Below are positions 11,700 through 23,385 of a stretch of DNA of 64,000 bases, piece after piece. Each line of letters starts with the position of its first letter. The stretch's first letter is position 1. The notes under the pieces are model-generated. The model was not told the DNA's origin, did no database searches, and worked only from the letters and a program-made list of their open reading frames with translations. The translations under genes and the position numbers were made by a program. Origin of the DNA: Cordilura impudica (taxonomy: Eukaryota > Arthropoda > Insecta > Diptera > Scathophagidae); assembly GCA_963682025.1 (NCBI GenBank), contig OY821518.1, positions 28,867,991 through 28,931,990 of the forward strand. Direction: 5' to 3'.

Positions 11700-11880
11700 A
11701 AAGTATATATATTTTTATCCTTATAACGTAGAGTTGATATAACGGTATCCGTCTGTCCGACTGTCTGTTGAAATCATGCTCATTCACAAAATAAACCAAT
11801 GTCCTAGGTAAAGTTAGGATAATATTGTTGGTCATTATTTTGTGCAGGTTGGTATCGAAAATGGGATAATTCGCGACTCA
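11700..11880 (+). repeat. Diverged mini-me/DINE-like fragment
   Basis: Carries an AGTATATATATTTTTATCC-type start and a degenerate GTCCGTCTGTCC-like tract (about 11747-11768), the proto-microsatellite arrangement of mini-me/DINE elements. It is more diverged than the main family here. Confidence 0.5.
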
Positions 11881-11889
11881 TTGTAGCAA

Positions 11890-12960
11890 CATAAAGTCTA
11901 AAATGTTGAGACACTTTGTTATTGACTTCTCTCAATTTATATCGAGTTTCTTCAGAGACCGCACAATACGCGTTGTAATTGATGGGTTCTCATCTAATCA
12001 GTTTCAGCTTAATTCAGGGTTACCCCAAGGTTCCGTTCTTTCTCTTTCTCTTTTCCTTATCTTTCTGAACTACCCTCTTGGTCAAACTTTTAACATTTGT
12101 CATTCATTTTCCCTTAATTGTAGGTTGGGGGCAAAAGACGGACAATGGATGACACACTCACTCAAGACCTGTTAACAATCTCCGACTGGGGTAAAGCGAA
12201 TAGTGTTGATTTTATTGTATAGAAGACTCAATGTTGTTTGTTGACCCATGGGACCATGGATTCAACAAAGTCATCTGCATATATGGGTGATATAAGTATT
12301 GAGATATCGGCTACTCTTGATGTTGTGGTTGTGAGAAGTCAATATGATGTTCGTTGGAACGAGCATGTTTTTCAAGTGTCGAAAGAAGCATTCAAGTGTC
12401 ATGGTTTTCTAAAGCTATGCAAAAATTACTTCTCTTATTCCGATCTCCTTAAGATCTATACAACTTTCATCTATGGGCAGGAGCTTCAAAATCTATTTTG
12501 GAGCTACTGAACCGTGTACAAAGGAGGACGTTGATGCTCGTTAATGACAATAGGGTATCCAACTCTATTGACTCGTTGGAACATCGTCCAAGTGTGGGTT
12601 TTGTAACACTGTTCTATAAATACTACCATGGGAAATGTTTTTCTGAGATTAGCGAACTCATTCCAAGTGTCCGAGTTTCAATTCGCTAAACCCGCTTCTC
12701 TAGTAGATCACATCCATTTTTGTATACTATCCAGTTGATCGCACAACGTATTACAGAGAGAATTCGTTTATCAGTCGAACTAGCCGTATGTGGAATAAAG
12801 TCCTCGAACAAGTCTTTCCTGACAGTGACAATCTAACAAAAGTTAATTAAAATATCCACAAGCGCTACTCCATCTTTCCTCTTTCCCACAACTTATTAAT
12901 TTGGGATCAACACAATGCAGTGAATTTAAAGGGGGCATCCCCTGAGCGTTGGTAAGAAAA
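11890..12960 (+). pseudogene. Jockey-like LINE reverse transcriptase pseudogene
   Basis: Translated blocks follow the order of a jockey/CR1-type reverse transcriptase: FISSFFRDRTIRVVIDGFSS and GLPQGSVLSLSLF (RT motif about 11990-12060), then after frameshifts LDVVVVRSQYDVRWNEHVF, LKIYTTFIYG, NRVQRRT and SLEHRPSVGFVTLFYKYYHG near the C-terminus. The Y-A-D-D catalytic motif is not recovered, probably lost in the broken stretch at about 12100-12180. The same LINE family occurs at 41280-42010 in reverse. Clade assignment is by motif recall. Confidence 0.75.
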
Positions 12961-13299
12961 AAAAATATGCTGTAACAATTCATTTGAAACACATTTGCTA
13001 TGAATATGTTTCGATTCACACAAGTACATTTGTGTTTGCTTGTTGTTTTTGTTTTGTTTTTATTTTGTCATGTGAACAAATAGTTTTTGACAAGATGGTT
13101 AAATGTAGTTGTATGTTAATATTTATATTTTGCTGATTACATTTATAAATTGCTTTCAAATAAAAGAACCACGAAATTACCTATAATTTGTATTAATTAG
13201 TTTATCAATTTTAAAAATTTTTGTGAAAAACTAGCCACTAAGATATGATATCTAGCCTTTTTTGTCTCAGTACTGACAAACTAAGTGATAATATTGTGA

Positions 13300-13365
13300 T
13301 TAGAATACAGGTGAAGTATATCAAAGATTCGGCTCAGCCGAATTTAACACTTTGCTTGTTTTTCT
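13300..13365 (+). repeat. Helentron-type 3' end
   Basis: A perfect hairpin TTCGGCTCAGCCGAA is followed by TTTAACACTTTGCTTGTTT, the layout of a DINE-1/Helentron 3' terminus, with a different hairpin from the main family in this window. No clear 5' part was found. Confidence 0.55.
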
Positions 13366-15390
13366 TGGTTAACTGTTTCAGAAAGTCTTTCAGCTTTATA
13401 AAGAAAAATTGTTTTGTATGTGAAAATATTTTTTCGGCTTCAATTGTAATTTATTTTAAAGCAATTTTTCCATTTCAATCCCAACCAACCAATAAATATT
13501 TATTTTAGTAACAAGCTTTGTACATATGTTTCGTCTCAAATTAGGACATGTAACACACAAAATGTTGGGCTTTTTCTGAACGCTTTTCATGAAGATTTTG
13601 ACAAAATTATCGTTATGGCTTTGGAGGAATTCCTACGTTTTCTTTTGAAATCCTTATGTCAAATTGAATGTTATTTTCCCCAAACAAATTTAAGGTTGGC
13701 GCAGCGTATTGAACGTAAGCTATCGTCAGCGAGCCAGAGAAGATATTTCATGTCCATAGTAGTTTCCTAATCTGGAAGCGCCACTCCTTCAAAAGCATAG
13801 GGAAATCTGCTTTGATTTCTTTCGGATTTTTAACTATTCCGTCTCATGAATCTTTAAACTCTACTGAAATTCATTCTCTATTGTTTGATAATAACCTCAA
13901 CAATCTCCTTTTCCAAGTTCTTACTTCGCGCTTTTATATTTGATGTCCTTCCTTGCTTCCTTGTTGCAAAATAGCATATGTCAAAAATTAATTTTCTTCG
14001 TGCAGATTCACTCATCGTTACTCACAAACAATTGATCGAAATAGCTCATATGTATACTTGTATTGCGTTTACATCTGAGGAAAATCTAGTAGATTTTAGT
14101 TCAAATCTTTTTCAAAATCTATACCGTTTACATCTAACTTTTTTGACATTTTGTGAGATTTTGTTTCCACAACAAGAAACAGCTGATTAAAATAAAACAT
14201 ATAAACTAGAAATACCAAAAATAAATAAAACAATAGGAAAATGGAAATATGGAAAATTCTAAAAAGGAACAGATTTTATAATTATATTATGGATCAAAAA
14301 TGAAAAAAAAAAACACAAACTGAAACTGACATTTTGCGAAATAAATCAGCATTTATTAGATATATTGTTAGAACAGCAAAAACAAATTCATTTTCCACAA
14401 TTAGTATTTAGCAGATTCCAATCTGGGCACATGTCAGTATAAAAAGTTACAACTTTTCAATTACTAAATATTTTTTTATTATAGATTCGTAATTTTTTTT
14501 GTTAATAATTAATATTTTATTTCAATTTTATTCAACTTGTTTGCTTTTGTTTCTAAATGTAAATTTTTCAGTCACTGCGTTGTAATTTTCTACTACAGTA
14601 TTAAAAAAAAAACAGAGTATTATCATTTGGTAGTGCCCAAGTTTGACAAGATTTTGTGAGATTTTGCGCAAATATAGTAACGAGCAGAATTTTGTTTTAT
14701 ATGGGAAATCTAGTAAACATGAGCTAGATTTGGCTCGAAATCTCGTATATGCTAGATTTTGCTTAGATGCAGACATATTTTAACATATTTTTAAATTTTT
14801 TTTTGTCATTATAGTTGTTTGGCCAACAGCCCACTTATAACAAAATAACATTTTGTCTGGAACGGTTTTGATTATGTTTTGCAAGTTCAAATATTTTTGA
14901 GTGAAGAGTCAAGAAATAAACAGCAAATAAAACTGTACCATTTTATTACAATTACTTGAACTAATGCCATTTGAAAAACTCTCATTAGCTTTTCGTTTTC
15001 CTTTTTTAAACAAAACTGTACACATTTGAAGAATTTCCCTCCAAATTTAAACTTTTCGTCATAATTGGTTCTCTTATTAGTCAGTATCATAAAATATATA
15101 AGTTGCTTTACAAAGATAACGATACGCCATGAAAAATTTCTATGGTAGCTTCTTTAGAAACAGCCATTGGAGCAATTATTGAAAGCTTGAATTGAAAACT
15201 CATTTTAACGGTGTTAATTAAAAATCGTTTGAGACGCCGAATGTGAAGGAATGATTTTTGATGAGAGCAATATAACAGCAGGATGGTTAAATGTAATTGT
15301 ATGTACATTTTTACATTTATGCTAAATCCATGAATCCAAAAACTATATTTATATAACATACATACATACATACAATTTTATAAGAACAAA
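13366..15390. other. AT-rich DNA without recognised genes
   Basis: Nothing identifiable. A stretch shared with 13080-13120 (GATGGTTAAATGTARTTGTATGT) recurs near 15282-15305, hinting at an old unnamed repeat. A CATACATA tract lies at 15356-15375. Confidence 0.45.
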
Positions 15391-15392
15391 AA

Positions 15393-16060
15393 TTGAATCT
15401 CCCATACGAAGCCCAAACTGCGGCTCCACAAAATGTTTTGATGACTTATAGGGTAACAAATAGGTTGATTGCTCCTCCAAGCCCTTTAATTAAAGTAGCT
15501 GAAATAAGCAGAATATATAGAAAACTTGACCCAGTGGCAGGTATCAGATACATGATAGACGAGTTGCGGTTAGAAGACATAACGTGGATTTTCAAGGCAA
15601 GAAGTGACCTTACTAAACTTAATGGTAATAATTATCAGTTAAATGGTTCAGACTTAAGTTCACTTTGTAATTTGAAGGAAAAAGAAGACATAGAACATTT
15701 TATAGGCCGTTGTAACACCTTGAAAGAGTTTAGAATTTTACATTTTGGAAAATCTGTACTTAGTGAAGTCAAAATAATCAATATTTTAGATGGCAAGACT
15801 GTAGGCTGGCAATCTGTATCAAATAATATGAAAACATGTGTAAATTATAGAAACTTTTTAATAGCGGAGTTTAATCCTTAAAAATATTTAAATGGTAAAA
15901 TTGTTTAAATGTAAAATTGTTATTTGTTCAAGTAGACTTTCAACATATTGTCAAAGTCGAATACAGATATATTCTTAATATATTCTTAATTTAATCCTTT
16001 TTATAATTATGTACATATATTGTTAAATTTAAAACGAAAAAATAAAGAATACTACTACTA
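15393..16060 (+). pseudogene. LINE ORF2 C-terminal fragment with CTA-type tail
   Basis: An open frame of 162 codons (to 15881) contains ARSDLTKLNGNNYQLNG followed by a cysteine/histidine cluster, C-x2-C...E-D-I-E-H-F-x3-C. This arrangement closes many non-LTR retrotransposon ORF2 proteins. Downstream is a short 3' UTR with AATAAAG and an ACTACTACTAA tail near 16052, typical of LINE 3' ends. There is no reverse transcriptase domain upstream, so it is a 5'-truncated copy; the clade is not determined. Confidence 0.6.
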
Positions 16061-16237
16061 ATAAGTTAATTGCATCCACGCGTAAATTTGATTATTTGCT
16101 ATTTAGGTTATAGTTTTGAAAAGGCCTGTTTAGACAATAATATTGACGAATGGAACAAACAATTTAATCAAACAAATGTTTATTGAGTTCATAAAATCTC
16201 TCATGTATGAGTTAATTTTGCAACATTAAAAAAAAAA

Positions 16238-16866
16238 ATCCATGTGAGTCTGATCACAGTGGAGATGTGTAAACGTCTAGTAATTAAAAATTTTTTCATG
16301 GCACTTTTTAAAATCAAACAGAAAGCGGCATCTATGTATCACTTATAGCAATCAACTGCAGGGGCTCTGCTAATATAAAATATTTTTTTCATTATTTCAA
16401 CCGGTTAATTTTTAATTATTCGTTTTTTATTTTTTATTTTCCATTTGTTATTTTTAATTTTTTATTTTTCATTTTTCATTTTTCATTTCTTATTTTTAAT
16501 TTTTTATTAATTTTTTATTTTTGATTGTTAATTTTTTAATTTTAATTTTTCGCTTTTCATTTCTAATTCTTTGTTATTCATTTCCCATTTTTAATTTTTT
16601 TGTTTCTTATTTTTCATGTTTTAGTTTTCGTTTTTAGTTTTTAATTTTTCATTTTTTATTTTTATTTCTTATTTTTCATTTTTCATTTTTTATTTTTCAT
16701 TTTTCGTACATAATTTTTTATTTTTAATTTTTTATTTTTCATCTTTTATTTTTCATTTTTCATTTTCAAACAGGTTATTACATATCAAACCGATTTTGTC
16801 TTACGTCTTGTGATTGTATTGTGAAATAGAAATTTACCCCCCTGCGCGTATAGATGTTTACACATG
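16238..16866 (-). mobile_element. AT-core repeat family, reverse copy 2
   Basis: In plus orientation it starts after an A-run with CCATGTGAGTC, then GATGTGTAAACGTCTAG, the CTGCAGGGGCTCTGC block, a (TTTTCATTTTTTATT)-like core (about 16400-16765), a CAAACAGGTTA block, and TTTACCCCCCTGCGCGTATA ending TAGATGTTTACACAT. It matches copy 1 in reverse and confirms the family's ends. Confidence 0.7.
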
Positions 16867-17099
16867 AAAACTTCTAAACTCAGCGTGGGGAACTTTTTTT
16901 TGAAAAACTCTATTGATGTTATTAATTTTGTAAAGGATTTTGGAAAATTAAAATTAAAAAGAAATCGAAGAATGAATTCCCGTTTTTAAATTATCAAGTT
17001 TCGGTAGACGTACTAACGTTTCGTAACTCGAACATAAATATTTTTCAATATTTTTAGTTTTTTATATGAAATTTTATCGGAGCAACTTTACATTTTCAT

Positions 17100-17345
17100 A
17101 CGTCGTTCCCAAAATATTTCATCTATAGGCTCCAAATTTAACACTAAGCTGGTTATGAAAAACATTTTAAGGCTAGGTAGTGAGACTCACTCAACCTATT
17201 GCAGACAGGGGAATGTTTTCAATAGATAACCAGACACGGAAAAGAAGATATGAAGTTTGTGGGGTCACCGGAGTTTATTTCGATGAGTTACAAACGGATT
17301 TACAAACTGATATATACCCTCTGTATAGTGGTGTGGAGGGTTTAA
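17100..17345 (+). repeat. Unnamed dispersed repeat (pairs with 25540-25830)
   Basis: Shares in order 'aggctcca', 'taagctg', 'attttaaggct', 'gtagtg.ga', 'caggggaatgttttcaa', 'ttatttcgatg' and a GGTGTGGAGGGT end with 25540-25830. Flies carry several such mini-me-like families; class undetermined. Confidence 0.45.
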
Positions 17346-17451
17346 AAATAAATTAAGTACTTTATTGGATCACTCTTGTTGCTATTAAGTGTATTAATCA
17401 ATGTGACTAACTCTTCTTCAAGAAGAGTTATTCGCGATTTTATGTTTACTT

Positions 17452-17690
17452 ATTTATACCCTTTACTAATATGAAGGTTGCCAAAAATATTTAACCTATA
17501 TCCATATTTTAGTTTACTGATCAACTCAGAAACATTTTCGGAGTCAACTTAGCGATGTTCGTCCATCCGTCTGTTTGTTTGTGTGTCCAAACTACAGCTC
17601 CCATTTATCGGACATAGGCTATTGAAATTTTTGAAAATCGGTGAATGTTAAGACCGATTCCCCATACAATTTAATTTGATACCGTGCGCA
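17452..17690 (+). repeat. DINE-like 5' fragment
   Basis: TATACCC start, 'ggttgccaaaaatattt', a degenerate GTTCGTCCATCCGTCTG tract and 'cggtgaatgttaagacc'. Diverged and truncated on the right, where it meets the Tc1 relic. Confidence 0.6.
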
Positions 17691-18180
17691 CAATATTGGG
17701 CTCACCTCCATGTTTGACAGCCGGACATAAATTAGCTATATCCATCTCCTTATTGAGTTTTCACCACACTCCTTGTTTGTCATCTGACTCAAATATGTGA
17801 AATTTTGATGTAAACAAAATCATTCTAGAACTCCGTTGGCTTATATTAGTACTCGCGGGCAAACTCCTATCGTTTGTGTCTATAATTGATGATTGACTTG
17901 TTGCGTGCAATTCGGCCATAAAAATAATTTTTTCGAAGCACTCTTTTTACCGTTGAAGTGCTATCTACCTTTCATCTGTAGCTGTCAGCTTTTGATTTGA
18001 CCGAGATTTGACTCTATTAAAATTCGATTGTTTTCTTTAATCCTTTTTATGATGTACTGTATAGTGCTGAAGTCCCTGTTCAGTAGTCCTGCGATTTCTG
18101 CATAACTTTTCTCTTTTTATGAGGGAAAATTGCCAATTCGTGATTCTCGGCAGATGTTTGCTTTTTTTTAAATTTTAATG
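17690..18180 (-). pseudogene. Tc1-like transposase pseudogene
   Basis: On the minus strand, blocks follow the Tc1 order: a helix-turn-helix-like stretch (AEI-type, near 18090), VKRVLRKNYFYGRIARNKS near 17950, a block equivalent to 'N-P-x-E-F-W' with SKFHIFESDDKQGVW near 17800, and CPAVKHGGEPNIV near 17700. Several stops and frameshifts break it and it is cut off at the DINE fragment; the second and third catalytic acidic residues are absent. Tc1 assignment rests on the S-K-F-x-x-F-x-S-D and V-K-H-G-G motifs. Confidence 0.65.
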
Positions 18181-18369
18181 CTAAAATCTAAGAAAACTCT
18201 TAACAAATCACTTTAGACCACTCCATCGGCAATATCTTTGCTTTGCAATTACAAAATTCGTGGGCTTCCCCAATATCTAATTTGAATAATCAACTGTACG
18301 ATTTTAAGTAGCGCCACATATTCCTGCATTTCAGCGTGCTGCTACATTTTAAGAAAACAAAAGTATTTT

Positions 18370-19240
18370 GTGTTATATGGTTTTTTAACCATATTTGGCT
18401 TAGAAAAATATTTTGGTTTGGGAATTAAAAAACGAATTGTAAGCCCACAGCTGCTGTACGATTTTATATTCAACATTTTGGCACAATTAATTATTATAAT
18501 TCTTACCTAGTCTACATTTGGTTACACATTATTTGGAGTTCGAAGCACTAGTTCGCGGGCTTTTCCATTTTTTTTTTAAGAAGCTCTGCTTTATAGTAAT
18601 TTTTCTAAAAGATTTCTTTAGTATTGCTATATTTTGTTTTCTTCTTACACAAAAAAACCCCCTTCTCTTGAGATCGCGTGTGGGAATGTTTTGAAGCCTA
18701 AAATACCAACAACAACAAATGGTAAAACAAAAACTTTGATAAAAATGCTTTAAGCATGTAGCAATTTTATTGTGTGCCATCTCAAGTGATCCTTATGCCT
18801 CTTATTTGTTGTTTTTGCTGTTGTTGTTTAAGTTACATACGTTTTTATTTATTTAAGTTTATTTTTTGTTTTGTTTTAAAGCACAATTGCTGCTTGTCGC
18901 GGTCGTAGGTTTTTGTTACCTATAAAGTATTTAGTTGTTGGTGTTTTTTTTGTTTCATGTTTAATGTTGCTGTTTATTCCTTTAAGTATTAATATGTGGC
19001 ACTTTGCCTGCTGTCGCCACTTTAGTTTTTTTGTTATTCTTCTTTTTGTATTTAGGTCTTAGCAGTTTAAACGAACAATACGTATGGTTGGCCGTGCTTT
19101 ATGCAGATCCAAATTAACGATATTGTCCAATATGGTTTTGATACTATTAATGAAAAGTTATATAAGCCTTTTAAATAACAGATATGGTATGAAATAGTAA
19201 TGCCCGTTATATAATTATTTGTGTATATTTTTAATTGTAT
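18370..19240. other. AT-rich DNA without recognised genes
   Basis: Nothing identifiable; GTTGTT-rich simple sequence near 18800-18830. Confidence 0.45.
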
Positions 19241-19244
19241 TAGC

Positions 19245-19375
19245 TATTATAATTGGAGGATTAGCTAATTGATTAATACCACTTCTACTAGCACAGCCTT
19301 CCTTGATAAATAATATAAGTTTTGGACTTTTAACTACATCACTAACTTTACTATTAGTAAGTATATTAATAAATT
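19245..19375 (+). pseudogene. cox1: NUMT: nuclear copy of mitochondrial cytochrome oxidase I
   Basis: The segment CTATTATAATTGGAGGATTA, then AATTGATTAATACCAC, then AATAAATAATATAAGTTTT and AACTTTACTATTAGTAAGTA follows, piece by piece, the fly cox1 stretch encoding G-G-F-G-N-W...N-N-M-S-F-W...L-T-L-L-L-V-S. TGA is used where mitochondria read Trp (in AATTGATTA). Small indels and substitutions show it is a dead nuclear insert of about 130 bp. The strand is that of the coding sense. Confidence 0.75.
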
Positions 19376-19639
19376 AAGAGTGTTAAATTCTGCTGGGCCG
19401 ATTCTTTAATACCCTCTACCCGAGCTCTAAACACAATATTATATCCAAGCTTGACAACAGTAAGAAGAAAGAGTTATAGATTTCAAATTATAACGGCTAG
19501 ATTTTTTACAATGATGAATAAAATCAATAAAATACTTAACAAAAATTTTAGGTATTTTTGTGCTTTTTTAATTGGAAAAAATTATTAAATTCAATGAGCA
19601 TAAATGTAAATACATTATTTTCTTGTTGTTATTTTTTTA

Positions 19640-19948
19640 CTTTATACCACTATGTGGTCAGGGTATAAAGACTTTGTGATGATGGTTGACATTGTTGAAA
19701 TTGGTGAAATTCGGTCCATGTTCAGACCTAGTCCCCACACAAATGACCCCTATGAAATCAATATAAATTGCCAAATTATCATATGGATCTCAGTCAAATT
19801 TGGTTTGTAAGTGTTTATTATATCCATTAATCAGTATTCCAAAAATAATCCCTATAGCATCCGATATGAACTTTTTCATATCCGAAGAAAAAATTTATAA
19901 CAATGCTAATTAGTTGCACCGTGGTAGGGTGTAATTTTCTTGCTTGTT
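19640..19948 (+). repeat. DINE-like repeat, internally deleted
   Basis: TATACCACTATGTGGTCAGGG start, then the body (cggtccatgttcagacctag), then a decayed terminus TAATTTTCTTGCTTGTT. The GTCC tract and flanking part are deleted. Confidence 0.65.
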
Positions 19949-19959
19949 ATATATGAGAT

Positions 19960-20545
19960 ATATGCTGATATTTGACGTAGACCCATCTGTTGTTATGCCG
20001 ATCGACACAAAATCAATGTCTGAGTTGATTTAACGATGTCCGTCTGTCCGTCCATCCGTCCGTCTGCGTGCCCATGCAAACCTTTTAATCAAACTACAGG
20101 TCGCAAATGCGAACACATTTTTATGAAATTTGGTATGTAAGCTTCTACCGGCCATAGTACGAACGCTTTTGAAATTGGTAAAAATTGGGTGGGATAAAAC
20201 CAGTGGCCGTGGCACCTCCCATACATGGTAAATACATATCACCATATATCTACAGTACTATGAGGGCCAGAGTCTTGTAATTTTTCGCACGTAAATTGAT
20301 TGTTAATGTAAGTAGTTGTACCAAAAATGGACGATATTGGGTTAGTAGGCGTGGCACTTTCCATACAAAAAAAATTATCCCGACAGTCTTGAAACTAGGT
20401 GTGAGTTCACGAGTGAAAAATGTGAGAAGTTATGTGAAAAATGGGCGGGATCAAATCAGGCCATGGCACCTCCCATACATGGTAAATACATATCATTATA
20501 TATTTACAGTTCTATGGCAAAACAACGTTTGCCCGGTCAGCTAGT
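19960..20545 (+). repeat. DINE-related repeat with duplicated 3' module
   Basis: Starts with the 'tttgacgtagacccatct' and GTCCGTCTGTCC part of the DINE-like family but switches to a different body. A module with CACCTCCCATACATGGTAAA and ATATATYTACAGT occurs twice (about 20187-20256 and 20449-20512). Probably a related subfamily or chimera. Confidence 0.55.
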
Positions 20546-20616
20546 AGGGTATACAAATTTTAAAAATATATTGAGTAAACATTTGAGCTATTTCGATCAA
20601 TTGTTTCTGAGTAACG

Positions 20617-20992
20617 ATGAATGAATCTGAACGAAGAAAATTAAATGCTGACATACGCTATTTTGCAACAAATAAGCAAAGAAGGACAACAAATATAGAA
20701 GCTCCAAGTAAGAACATGGAAAAGGAGATTGTTGAGGTTATTATCAAAAAATGGAAAATGCATTTCAGTAGAGTTCAAAGATTCAAGGGACCGAATGGTT
20801 AAAAATCTGAAAGAAATCAAAATAAATTCCCTTATTTTGAAGGAGGGACATTTCCAGATTAGGAAACTATTATTGACACAGAAAAGTTTGATTCGAAATG
20901 TCTTTTCTGGCTGGCTGAAGATAAGAGAAGAGTGCATAAAAAAGATAATAATTTATTTAATGCAAGCCCACGATGGCTCCACCCCAGTTTAG
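20617..20992 (+). other. Unidentified lysine-rich reading frames
   Basis: Two overlapping frames (61 and 87 codons) read MNESERRKLNADIRYFATNK and, from the other frame, a lysine/isoleucine-rich stretch. No family recognised. Base composition and position between repeats suggest a decayed mobile-element fragment. Confidence 0.25.
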
Positions 20993-21257
20993 CCTTATAA
21001 ATCTTACGCTAATTACGCTGCGACAACTTCATATTTGTTTTGGGAAAGTAACATTTAACTCTCCGTCTAGCAACACTTCTGGTACCCGTAAATGCATGAC
21101 AAGGTCCGTAGGGACCTATTTTTGTTGATATGACATTTTCTATGAAAAAGACATTTTAAAATTTTTGTTTTGTTATTTCATTATTGTTTATTAATTAAAG
21201 TGTCGATAAATAAATTAAAATATTTTTTTTTTTTATACTAACATAAAGGGTTTTTCA

Positions 21258-22013
21258 CAAGGTTCAGAAAATACACACATGAAACACACAATGTTCTGTT
21301 CAAAAGCAGCCAACACATATCTTTATTTTCATATCAATTATGTGCGTTTCTAAATTTTCTACGGTGCCCAACACAACCATGACTGTGTTCGTTTTAATAT
21401 TTCGTTATATACACGAACATTTTTGTATCACATACTTTTTGTTTCAATCACACATAAAGCACACATTTTTGAGTGTTGCTTTATTTGAAGTTCATGTTCT
21501 GGTACGTGTAGTGAAAAAAAAAACACAGAACATGTACAATAAACAGGTTCGAGTTCAGTTATATTTTAAGTCGTGTTTAAAATATAACTGAACTCGAAGT
21601 CGTGTTTAAAATATAACTGAACTCGAACCTGTTTATTGTACATGTTGTGTTTTTTCTTACTACACGAGCCACAACACGACTTAAAATATAACTGAATTCG
21701 AACCTGTTTATTGTACATGTTCTGTGTTTTTTTTTTTCACTACACGTAGCAGAACATGAACTTCAAATAAAGCAACACTCAAAAATGTGTGCTTTATGTG
21801 TGATTGAAACAAAAAGTATGTGATACAAAAATGTTCGTGTAAATAACGAAATATTAAAACGAACACAGTCATGGTTGTGTTGGGCACCGAAGAAAATTTA
21901 AAAACAAACATAATTGATATGAAAATAAAAATATGTGTGTGTTGGTCTAAGTTATGTTTGTTTACATATATGTACGAGTTTTTTATTCAGTGTGTGTTTT
22001 TTTCTGAACTCTG
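21258..22013. mobile_element. Palindromic hAT-like non-autonomous element (foldback MITE)
   Basis: Flanked by an 8-bp duplication GTTTTTCA (21250-21257 and 22014-22021), the hAT target-duplication length. Ends are CAAGGTTCAGAAAA and, reverse-complemented, CAGAGTTCAGAAAA, fitting the hAT 5'-CAGAG type. The interior is a giant palindrome with arms at roughly 21309-21574 and 21673-21948, and shorter repeats at the centre. The same peptide-like frame appears on both strands because of this symmetry; there is no transposase. Confidence 0.85.
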
Positions 22014-22118
22014 GTTTTTCAACAGGGACGCTACAAAAGTAGAAAGACAGGGACAGCAAACGACGCCATATTTCTTGCCGCTCTTTTGACATTTCTCTTC
22101 AGTAAGGTTTGCCATTTC

Positions 22119-23193
22119 ATGATGGAAAGAAATACGAGCCAACATCGAGTCGGAATTATTAAAATTTACTACCGAAATTCGGAGTCGGTGGCCTCAACGT
22201 TAAGAGCGCTACGTCCAATTTATGGTCATCATAATCGTCCTAGCAGATGAACAATTGAGCGTCTAGTGGAAAAATTTGAATCCACAGGCACAGTACAAAA
22301 TGTTCCCGTGCCAGTGAGATAAAGAAGTGCCCGTAGTGTCGAGAATATTGCTGCCGCTAAGGCGTAAGTTGAAGAAAGCCCAAATGTGTCTCTCACACGT
22401 CGTTCTCAAGCGTTGGGCATCTCTGTGACGACGTTATGGCGAATTTTGCGAAAAGATCTTGGCCTACATCCTTACAAGATCAAATTGACGTAAGAACTGA
22501 AGCCGCTTGACCACCAGAAGCGTCGTATGTTCGTGAATTGGGCTGAGCAACAACTTGAAAATGATTCGGATTTTCATCGAAAAATCATCTTCAGCGATAA
22601 GGCTCATTTCTGGCTGAATGGCTTCGTCAATAAACAAAATATGCATTATCGGTCAGACAGCAATCCACACGTACTTAATGAGTCATCATTGCATCCCGAA
22701 AGAAATACGATTTGGTGCGGTTTATGGGCTGGCGGCGTCATTGGGCCGTACTTCTTCCGTGATGATCAAGACCGGCACGTTACTGTGATTGGGAATCGCT
22801 ACCGTTCAATGATAACCGATTATTTTTGGCCCGAGTTGGATGATATGGACTTGGAGGACATGTGTTTCCAACAAGACGGCGCCACAGGCCACACAGCGAA
22901 TGTTTCAATCAATTTATTGGAAACCAAGTTTGGAGAACGAAATGGTCCAGTCGATTGGCCGCCTCGGTCGTTCGATTTGACGCCGTTGGACTATTTCCTG
23001 TGAGGCTACGTCAAGTCTTTGGTCTATGCCAACAAGCCAGCGACGATTGATGAACTTCGTACGAATATCGAACGTGAAATTGCAGCAGTATCGACCGATC
23101 TATGCTTGAAAACCGTCGAAAATTTGGTTCAGCGTCTGGACTTCTGCAAGCGTGCCCGTGGTGGCCATGCAAAAGCGATCGATTTCCGTACAT
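22119..23193 (+). pseudogene. DD41D mariner transposase pseudogene, copy 1
   Basis: The N-terminal helix-turn-helix region (IIKIYYRNSESVASTLRALR) and the catalytic domain are readable: IIFSDKAHFWLNGFVNKQN (first Asp), CFQQDGATGHTAN (second Asp), LTPLDYFL (third Asp). A 12-nt deletion, compared with the other copy, shortens the second-to-third Asp spacing from 41 to 37 residues. In-frame stops include TGA near 22246, TAA near 22320, TAA near 22363, TAA near 22490 and TGA at the conserved Trp after YFL near 23001. The E after the first Asp is K. It is dead. Confidence 0.88.
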
Positions 23194-23385
23194 AATGGCA
23201 TCGAACGTACTTTCACAGGAATAAAGAATTTCAGTGATATTGAAAACCGTTTTAGTTTTATTTAAAAAAACTTTTGTAGCGCTCTTATTGAAAAACCCTT
23301 TAATTAATTTTTTTGAATTTTATTATGAAAATTTAGTTTTACAATGAACAAAACTTAAAAAAACTATTGTTGCGATGGTTGTTCC

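Larger units (their letters stand above)
21246..23300 (+). mobile_element. DD41D (rosa-type) mariner, copy 1, interrupted by a hAT-like insert
   Basis: Flanked by TA at 21244-21245 and 23301-23302. Ends are AAGGGTTTTTCA... on the left and ...TGAAAAACCCTT on the right. The inner TIR (CAACAGGGACGCTACAAAAG, about 22020-22040) is separated from the outer TIR by a 756-bp insertion at 21258-22013. Without the insert the element is about 1.3 kb, like the uninterrupted paralogue at 29673-30938. Confidence 0.88.

Noticed and set aside
15108..15371. Minus-strand 87-codon reading frame as a gene
   Set aside because: No recognisable motif and AT-rich composition; no paralogue in the window.
21340..21911. 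Matching peptides on both strands, resembling a conserved small protein
   Set aside because: The match is due to the palindrome of the hAT-like element, not to duplicated genes.
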